A program made the position numbers and the translations under genes. The notes under the pieces were generated by a model. That model worked only from the letters and a program-made list of their open reading frames with translations. It searched no databases and had not been told where the DNA came from. A DNA stretch of 64,000 nucleotides from Megalopta genalis (lineage: Eukaryota; Arthropoda; Insecta; Hymenoptera; Halictidae): positions 1 through 64,000 of the forward strand of contig NW_027476547.1 in the NCBI RefSeq assembly GCF_051020955.1. The letters are read 5' to 3'. Positions 55,624 through 64,000 of this stretch are shown here, in pieces (position 1 is the first letter of the stretch; each line of letters opens with the position of its first letter).

Positions 55624-58400
55624 CTAAATCAATGCGATGTAGAAGGTTTAGCTTCAAATCCAAGCGAAACACATGATTTAGCTTCAAATCATTGCTCTGT
55701 AGAAGGCTTTGTTTCAAATCCTTGCGAAACAAATGATTCAGCTTCAAACAATTGGTATATAAGTGATATAGTTTCAAATACAGTCGAATCAAACCAGTTA
55801 GCGTCAAAATTCATGCGATACACATCATTTAGCATCAAATAGATGAGAAGTAGAAGCCAAAGCTTCAAATCCATGCGACACAAATGATTTAGATCAAATA
55901 CTTGCGATATAAGTGATATAGCATCAAATGCATGCGAAAAAAACGAGTTAGCTACAAATCCATGCGACACACATGATTTAGCTACAAATCAATGCGATGT
56001 AGAAGGTTTAGCTTCAAATCCAAGCGAAACACATGATTTAGATTCAAATCATTGCGATGTAGAAGGCTTTGTTTCAAATCCTTGCGTAACAAATGATTCA
56101 GCTTCAAACAATTGGTATGTAAGTGATATAGTTTCAAATACAGATGAATCAAACCAGTTAGCTTCAAAATTCATGCGATACACATCATTTAGCTTCAAAT
56201 AGATGAGAAGTAGAAGCCTTAGCTTCAAATCCATGCGACACAAATGATTTAGCTCAAATACTTGCCATATAAGTGATATAGCATCAAATGCATACGAATC
56301 AATCGAGTTAGCTTCAAAATCCATGCGTTCCACATGATTTAGCTTCAAATCAATGCGAAGTAGAAGGCTTAGCTTCAAATCGATGCGGAACAATTGATTG
56401 ATCTTCAAACACTTCGGATAGAGGTGATATAGCTTCAATTGCAGGCGAAACAAACGAGTTAACTTCAAATCCATGCGAAACACATGATTTAGCTGCAAAT
56501 CAATGCGATGTAGAAGGTTTAGCTTCAAATCAATGCGAAACAAATGATTTAGCATCAGATACTTGCGATATAAGTGATATAGGTTCAAATGCAGGGGAAA
56601 CAAACGAGTTAGCTTCAAATCCAAACGAAACACATGATTTAGCTTCAAATCAATACGATGTAGAAGGTTTAGCTTCAAATCCAAGCGAAACACATGATTT
56701 AGCTCCAACTCATTGCGATGTAGAAGGTTTAGCTCCAAATCCATGGGAAACAAATGAATTAGCTTCAAACACTTGGGATATAAGTGATATAGCTTCAAAT
56801 GCAGACGAAACTAACGAGTTAGCTTCAAAATCCGTGCGATTCACATGATTTAGCTTCAAAAAAATGCAATGTAGAATGTTTAGATTCAAATCCAAGCGAA
56901 ACACATGATTTAGCTTCAAATCAATGCGATGTAGAAGGTTTTGCTTCGAATCCATGCGAATCAAATGATTTAGCTTCCAACAATTGGTATATAAGCGATA
57001 TAACTTCAAATGCAGACGAAACAAACGAGTTAGCTTCAAAATCCATGCGATACACATCATTTAGCATCAGCTCGATGCGAAGTAGAAGGTTTAGGTTCGA
57101 ATCCATGCGAAACAAATGATTTAGCTTCAGATACTTGCGATTTAAGTGATATAGCTCTAAATGCTGGCGAAACAAACGAGTTAGCTTTAAATCCAAGCAA
57201 GGCACATGATTTAGCTTCAAATCAATGCGATGTAGAAGGATTAGCTTCAAATAGAAGCGAAGCAAATGAATGAGCTTCAAACACTTGGGATGTATGTGAT
57301 ATAGCTTCAAATGCAGACGAAACAAACGAGTTAGCTTCAAATCCATGCGAAACAAATGATTTAGCTTCAGATGCATGCGATATAAGTGATATAGCTTCAA
57401 ATGCAGGAGAAACAAACGAGTTAGTTTCAAATCCATGCAGAACACATGATTTTTCCTCAAATACTTCCGATATAAGTGATGTAGCTTCAAATGAAGACGA
57501 AACAATCGTGTTAGCTGCAAATCTATTCGATGTAGAAGGTTTAGCTTCAAATCCATGTGAAACCAATGATTTGGCTTCAGATGCTTGCGATATACGTGAT
57601 GTAGCTTCAAATGCAGACGAAACAAACGAGTTAGCTTCATATCCTTGCGAAACACATGATTTAGATGCAAACCAATGCGATGTAGAAGGTTTAGCTTCAA
57701 ATCCATGCGTAACAAATGATTTAGCATCAGATACTTGCGATATATGTGACGTAGCTTCAAATGCAGGGGAAACAAACGAGTTAGCTTCAAATTCAAGCGA
57801 ATCACATGATTTAGCTTCAAATCAATGCGATGTAGAAGGTTTAGCTTGAAATCCACGCGAAACAAATGATTGAGCTACAAATAAATGCAAACTAGATGCC
57901 CTAGCTTCAAATCCATGCGAATCAAGTGATTTAGCTTCAGATACTTCCGATATAAGCGATATAGCATCAAATGCATGCGAAAAAAACGAGTTAGCTACAA
58001 ATCCATGCGACACACATGATTTAGCTACAAATCAATGCGATGTAGAAGGTTTAGCTTCAAATCCAAGCGAAACACATGATTTAGCTACAAATCATTGCGA
58101 TGTAGAATGCTTTGTTTCAAATCCTTGCGAAACAAATGATTCAGCTTCAAAGAATTGCTTTATAAGTGATATAGTTTCAAATACAGTCGAATCAAACCAG
58201 TTAGCTTCAAAATTCATGCGATACACATCATTTAGCTTCAAATAGATGAGAAATAGAAGCCTTAGCTTCAAATCCATGCGACACAAATGATTTAGCTCAA
58301 ATACTTGCGATATAAGTGACACAGCATCAAATGCATACGAATCAATCGAGTTAGCTTCAAAATCCATGCGTTCCACTTGATTTAGCTTCAAATCAATGCG
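55624..58400 (+). repeat. 4236 bp-spaced duplication E6, copy 1 (2.8 kb)
   Basis: Nearly identical to 59860-62636 at a constant offset of 4236 over about 2.78 kb. It includes the second copy of the E5 segment. Differences are scattered single bases, for example near 56074 and 57371. Confidence 0.87.
57634..57783 (+). repeat. Representative family B higher-order repeat (five monomers)
   Basis: Five family B monomers in register. They differ from family A at matching slots: GATGTAGAAGGT in monomer 2, ACAAATGATTTA ending monomer 3, CAGATACTTGCGATAT in monomer 4, and GCAGACGAAAC or GCAGGGGAAAC in monomer 5. Plus-frame labels are ASNPCETHDL, ASNQCDVEGL, ASNPCETNDL, ASDTCDISDI and ASNADETNEL. Families A and B therefore share the same five-slot ancestor and diverged afterwards. 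Confidence 0.9.
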
Positions 58401-59859
58401 ATGTAGAAGGTTTAGCTTCAAATACATGCGAAACAAATGATTTAGCTTCAGATACTAGCGATATATGTGATATTGCTTCAAGTGCAGACGAAACAAACGA
58501 GTTAGCTTCAAAATCCATGCGATACACATCATTTAGCATCAGCTCGATGCGAAGTAGTAGGTTTAGATTCAAATCCATGCGATACAAATGATTTAGCTTC
58601 AGATACTTGCGATTTAAGTGATATAGCTCTAAATGCTGGCGAAACAAACGAGTTAGCTTTAAATCCAAACAAGGCACATGATTTAGCTTCAAATCAATGC
58701 GATGTAGAAGGATTAGCTTCAAATAGAAGCGAAGCAAATGATTGAGCTTCAAACACTTGGGATATATGTGATATAGCTTCAAATGCAGACGAAACAAACG
58801 AGTTAGCTTCAAATCCATGCGAAACAAATGATTTAGCTCCAAATCATTGCGATGTAGAAGGTTTAGCTTCATATCCATGCGAAACAAATGAATTAGCTTC
58901 AAACACTTGGGATATAAGTGATATAACTTCAAATGCAGACGAAACAAACGAGTTAGCTTCAAAATCCATGCGATACACATCATTTAGCATCAGCTCGATG
59001 CGAAGTAGAAGGTTTAGATTCAAATCCATGCGAAACAAATGATTTAGCTTCAGATACTTGCGATTTAAGTGATATAGCTCTAAATGCTGGCGAAACAAAC
59101 GAGTTAGCTTTAAATCCAACCAAGGCACCAGATTTAGCTTCAAATCAATGCGATGTAGAAGGTTTGACTTCAAATCAACGCGAAACAAAAGATTTAGCTT
59201 CAAGCTCTTGGGATATACGTGATATAGCTTCAAATGCAGACGAAACAAACGAGTTAGCTTCAAATCCATGCAAAACACATGATTAAGCTTCAAATCAATA
59301 CTATGTAGCAGGTTTAGCTTCAAATCCATTCGACACAAATGATTTAGCTTGAGATACTTGCGATATAAGTGATATAGGTTCAAATGTAGACGAATCAAAC
59401 GAGCTAGATTCAACTCCATGCGAAATACATGATTTAGCTACAAATCAATGCGATGTAGAAGGTTTAGCTTGAAATCCACGCGAAACAAATGATTGAGCAA
59501 CAAATAAATGCAAACTAGATGTCCTAGCTTCAAATCCATGCGAATTAAGTGATTTAGCTTCAGATACTTCCGATATAAGCGATATAGCATCAAATGCATG
59601 CGAAAAAAACGAGTTAGCTACAAATCCATGCGACACACATGATTTAGCTACAAATCAATGCGATGTAGAAGGTTTAGCTTCAAATCCAAGCGAAACACAT
59701 GATTTAGATTCAAATCATTGCGATGTAGAAGGCTTTGTTTCAAATCCTTGCGAAACAAATGATTCAGCTCAAATACTTGCGATATAAGTGATATAGCATC
59801 AAATGCATACGAATCAATCGAGTTAGCTTCAAAATCCATGCGTTCCACATGATTTAGCT

Positions 59860-62636
59860 TCAAATCAATGCGATGTAGAAGGTTTAGCTTCAAATCCAAG
59901 CGAAACACATGATTTAGCTTCAAATCATTGCTCTGTAGAAGGCTTTGTTTCAAATCCTTGCGAAACAAATGATTCAGCTTCAAACAATTGGTATATAAGT
60001 GATATAGTTTCAAATACAGTCGAATCAAACCAGTTAGCGTCAAAATTCATGCGATACACATCATTTAGCATCAAATAGATGAGAAGTAGAAGCCAAAGCT
60101 TCAAATCCATGCCACACAAATGATTTAGATCAAATACTTGCGATATAAGTGATATAGCATCAAATGCATGCGAAAAAAACGAGTTAGCTACAAATCCATG
60201 CGACACACATGATTTAGCTACAAATCAATGCGATGTAGAAGGTTTAGCTTCAAATCCAAGCGAAACACATGATTTAGATTCAAATCATTGCGATGTAGAA
60301 GGCTTTGTTTCAAATCCTTGCGAAACAAATGATTCAGCTTCAAACAATTGGTATGTAAGTGATATAGTTTCAAATACAGATGAATCAAACCAGTTAGCTT
60401 CAAAATTCATGCGATACACATCATTTAGCTTCAAATAGATGAGAAGTAGAAGCCTTAGCTTCAAATCCATGCGACACAAATGATTTAGCTCAAATACTTG
60501 CGATATAAGTGATATAGCATCAAATGCATACGAATCAATCGAGTTAGCTTCAAAATCCATGCGTTCCACATGATTTAGCTTCAAATAAATGCGAAGTAGA
60601 AGGCTTAGCTTCAAATCGATGCGGAACAATTGATTGATCTTCAAACACTTCGGATAGAGGTGATATAGCTTCAATTGCAGGCGAAACAAACGAGTTAACT
60701 TCAAATCCATGCGAAACACATGATTTAGCTGCAAATCAATGCGATGTAGAAGGTTTAGCTTCAAATCAATGCGAAACAAATGATTTAGCATCAGATACTT
60801 GCGATATAAGTGATATAGGTTCAAATGCAGGGGAAACAAACGAGTTAGCTTCAAATCCAAACGAAACACATGATTTAGCTTCAAATCAATACGATGTAGA
60901 AGGTTTAGCTTCAAATCCAAGCGAAACACATGATTTAGCTCCAAATCATTGCGATGTAGAAGGTTTAGCTCCAAATCCATGCGAAACAAATGAATTAGCT
61001 TCAAACACTTGGGATATAAGTGATATAGCTTCAAATGCAGACGAAACTAACGAGTTAGCTTCAAAATCCGTGCGATTCACATGATTTAGCTTCAAAAAAA
61101 TGCAATGTAGAATGTTTAGGTTCAAATCCAAGCGAAACACATGATTTAGCTTCAAATCAATGCGATGTAGAAGTTTTTGCTTCGAATCCATGCGAAACAA
61201 ATGATTTAGCTTCCAACAATTGGTATATAAGCGATATAACTTCAAATGCAGACGAAACAAACGAGTTAGCTTCAAAATCCATGCGATACACATCATTTAG
61301 CATCAGCTCGATGCGAAGTAGAAGGTTTAGGTTCAAATCCATGCGAAACAAATGATTTAGCTTCAGATACTTGCGATTTAAGTGATATAGCTCTAAATGC
61401 TGGCGAAACAAACGAGTTAGCTTTAAATCCAAGCAAGGCACATGATTTAGCTTCAAATCAATGCGATGTAGAAGGATTAGCTTCAAATAGAAGCGAAGCA
61501 AATGAATGAGCTTCAAACACTTGGGATGTATGTGATATAGCTTCAAATGCAGACGAAACAAACGAGTTAGCTTCAAATCCATGCGAAACAAATGATTTAG
61601 CTTCAGATACATGCGATATAAGTGATATAGCTTCAAATGCAGGAGAAACAAACGAGTTAGTTTCAAATCCATGCAGAACACATGATTTTTCCTCAAATAC
61701 TTCCGATATAAGTGATGTAGCTTCAAATGAAGACGAAACAATCGTGTTAGCTGCAAATCTATTCGATGTAGAAGGTTTAGCTTCAAATCCATGTGAAACC
61801 AATGATTTGGCTTCAGATGCTTGCGATATACGTGATGTAGCTTCAAATGCAGACGAAACAAACGAGTTAGCTTCATATCCTTGCGAAACACATGATTTAG
61901 ATGCAAACCAATGCGATGTAGAAGGTTTAGCTTCAAATCCATGCGTAACAAATGATTTAGCATCAGATACTTGCGATATATGTGACGTAGCTTCAAATGC
62001 AGGGGAAACAAACGAGTTAGCTTCAAATTCAAGCGAATCACATGATTTAGCTTCAAATCAATGCGATGTAGAAGGTTTAGCTTGAAATCCACGCGAAACA
62101 AATGATTGAGCTACAAATAAATGCAAACTAGATGCCCTAGCTTCAAATCCATGCGAATCAAGTGATTTAGCTTCAGATACTTCCGATATAAGCGATATAG
62201 CATCAAATGCATGCGAAAAAAACGAGTTAGCTACAAATCCATGCGACACACATGATTTAGCTACAAATCAATGCGATGTAGAAGGTTTAGCTTCAAATCC
62301 AAGCGAAACACATGATTTAGCTACAAATCATTGCGATGTAGAAGGCTTTGTTTCAAATCCTTGCGAAACAAATGATTCAGCTTCAAAGAATTGCTTTATA
62401 ATTGATATAGTTTCAAATACAGTCGAATTAAACCAGTTAGCTTCAAAATTCATGCGATACACATCATTTAGCTTCAAATAGATGAGAAATAGAAGCCTTA
62501 GCTTCAAATCCATGCGACACAAATGATTTAGCTCAAATACTTGCGATATAAGTGACATAGCATCAAATGCATACGAATCAATCGAGTTAGCTTCAAAATC
62601 CATGCGTTCCACTTGATTTAGCTTCAAATCAATGCG
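59860..62636 (+). repeat. 4236 bp-spaced duplication E6, copy 2
   Basis: Partner of 55624-58400 and the third carrier of the E5 segment. The constant offset shows that no length change has happened since duplication. Confidence 0.87.
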
Positions 62637-62639
62637 ATG

Positions 62640-64000
62640 TAGAAGGCTTAGCTTCTAATCCATTCGGAACAAATGATTAAGCTTCAAATCCTTGCGATAT
62701 AAGTGATATAGCATCAAATGCAGACGAATCAAACGAGTTAGCTTCAACATCCATGCGATACACAACATTTAGCTTCAACTCGATACGAAGTAGAAGGCTT
62801 AGCTTCAAATCCATGCGTAACAAATGTTTTAGCTTCAGATACTTGCGATATAAGTGATATAGCTCCAAATGCAGGAGAAACAAACCAGTTAGCTTCAAAT
62901 CCATGCGAAACATATGAGTAAGCTTCAAATCAATGCTATGTAGAAGGTTTAGCTTCACTTACATGCGAAACAAATGATTTAGAATCAGATACTCGCGATA
63001 TAAGTGATATAGCATCAAATGAAGGCGAAACGAACGAGTTAGCTTCAAATCCATGTGAAACACATGATTTAGCTGCAAATCAATGCGATGTAGAAGGTTT
63101 AGCTTCAAATTCATGCGGTACACAAGGTTTAGCATCAAATCAATGCGATGTAGAAGGTTTAGCTTCATATCTATGCGAAACAAATGATTGAGCTTCAAAC
63201 ACTTGGAATATAGTTGAAATATCTTCAAATGAAGACGAATCAAACGAGTTAGCTTCAAAATCCATTCGAAACACATGATTTAGCTGCAAAACAATGCGAT
63301 GTAGAAGGTTTAGCTTCAAAATCCATGCGGTACACAATGTTTAGCATCAAATCAATGCGATGTACATTGTTTAGCTTCATATCTATGCGAAACAAATGAT
63401 TGAGCTTCAAACACTTGTGATATAGGTGATATAGCTGCAACTGTTTGCGAAACAAACGAGTTAGCCTAAAATCCATGGGAAACAAATGATTTAGCTACAA
63501 ATCAATTCGAAGCAGAAAGAATAGCTTCAAATCCTTACGGAACAAATTGTTTAGCTACAAATACTTGTGATATACGTTATTTAGGTTCATCAGCATGCGC
63601 AACAAGAGAGTTAGTTTCAAATCCATTTGGAACACATGACTTCGCAGCAAATCAATGCGATGTAGAAGGTTTAGCTTCAAAATCCATGCGATACACATGA
63701 TTAAGCTTCAAATCAAAGCGAAGTAGAAGACTTAGTTTCAAATCCATTCGAAACAAATGATTTAGGTTCAAATCAGTGCGATCTAGAAGGTTTAGCTTCA
63801 AATCCTTGCGAAACAAATGATTTAGCTGCAAATCATTGCGGTGTAGAAGCTTTAGCTTCAAATCCATGCGAAACAAATGATTCAGCGTCAAACACTTGGG
63901 ATGGAAGTGATATAGCTTCAAATGCAGACGAATCAAACGAGTTAGCTTCAAATCCATGCGATACACATGATTTAGCTGCAAATCAATGCGATGTAGAAGG
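62640..64000 (+). repeat. Irregular family B stretch at the right edge
   Basis: No kilobase-scale partner was seen for this stretch. Monomer order departs from the five-unit cycle. A monomer with CATATCTATGCG occurs at 63162 and again at 63374, a distance of 212 bp (seven monomers, two of them 31 bp). Several private substitutions occur, for example TCATCAGCATGCGC near 63589. Confidence 0.6.

Larger units (their letters stand above)
1..64000 (+). repeat. Satellite array of 30 bp monomers in a 150 bp higher-order repeat
   Basis: Every part of the window can be cut into units of 30 bp (rarely 28, 29 or 31) that begin with GCTTCAAAT or a close variant, have TGCGA at positions 13-17 and end in TTA or a variant. 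Five monomer types alternate in fixed order, so the real period is 150 bp. The unit start moves only from 8 to 15 modulo 30 between the two ends, showing how few odd-length units there are. All units have the same orientation, with no inverted block. There is no gap of unique sequence that could hold a promoter, RNA gene or transposon. Both window edges lie inside the array, so its full size is unknown. The pattern is that of eukaryotic satellite DNA; the species and any named satellite family are not recognised. Confidence 0.97.
43900..64000 (+). repeat. Pure family B domain
   Basis: From about 43,900 to the right edge essentially all monomers are family B; the ACATGTGATATACATG monomer 4 and the A-prime pair disappear. 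Monomer 4 has further subtypes here: CTTGCGATATATGTGACG, CAATTGGTATATAAGTG and CTTGCGATTTAAGTG. Monomers of 31 bp reading GCTTCAAAATCC are common. The domain runs past the window edge. Confidence 0.8.

Noticed and set aside
1..64000. CRISPR array, since the repeat length is about 30 bp
   Set aside because: There are no unique spacers. Monomers abut directly and all variation is among a few related types; no cas-like gene is present.
1..64000. Stop codons reassigned in the host code (for example TAA and TAG as Gln), which would leave one long gene
   Set aside because: TGA also occurs in frame, and odd-length monomers still break the frame, so recoding does not rescue a continuous gene.
1..64000. 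CENP-B box or telomere repeat
   Set aside because: No motif with the required CGGG part was seen near TTCG on either strand, and no short telomere-like G-rich repeat is present.
1..64000. tRNA, rRNA or other structured RNA gene
   Set aside because: No stretch departs from the 30 bp pattern long enough to hold one.

Overview
The whole 64 kb window is one head-to-tail tandem repeat. I find no gene, RNA gene, mobile element or unique stretch over 100 bp. The basic unit is 30 bp and AT-rich: the commonest monomer has 11 G/C in 30. It has two near-invariant blocks, GCTTCAAAT at positions 1-9 and TGCGA at 13-17, and usually ends in TTA. Positions 10-12 and 19-27 vary. Five monomer types follow in fixed order to make a 150 bp higher-order repeat (HOR). 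All monomers point the same way. This is the architecture of eukaryotic satellite DNA. I cannot name the species. Intact CpG in almost every monomer argues against a heavily germline-methylated vertebrate genome, or for a very young array; an invertebrate or protist is plausible, but this is inference.

Two HOR families are present. Family A carries GAAGTAGAAGGC in monomer 2, TTGTGATATACATG in monomer 4 and ACTGCATGCGAAAC in monomer 5. Family B carries GATGTAGAAGGT, TTGCGATATAAGTG and GCAGACGAAAC in the same slots. Positions 1 to about 43,900 are mainly family A with islands of B; about 43,900-64,000 is family B only. A derived form, A-prime, replaces monomers 2 and 3 by two others, one with a fixed TAA in the plus-strand frame.

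On top of this is a mosaic of kilobase-scale, nearly identical duplications: for example 1-1247 with 15890-17136, 1296-4936 with 10681-14471, 4968-6842 with 25985-27859 and 38581-40455, and 55624-58400 with 59860-62636. Several pairs differ by gain or loss of exactly 150 bp. This pattern points to recent amplification by unequal exchange or replication slippage.

Because 30 is divisible by three, one plus frame and two minus frames are open over long runs, giving many decapeptide-repeat open frames up to 449 codons. I consider them spurious. Stop codons are built into amplified monomers, 28-, 29- and 31-bp monomers shift every frame, and variation at the conserved codons shows no synonymous bias. 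No genes can be said to work together here. The leads worth following are structural: a 150 bp HOR close to nucleosome-core length, A/T runs at about 10 bp spacing, a CpG in nearly every monomer, and a recombination history readable from duplication offsets.
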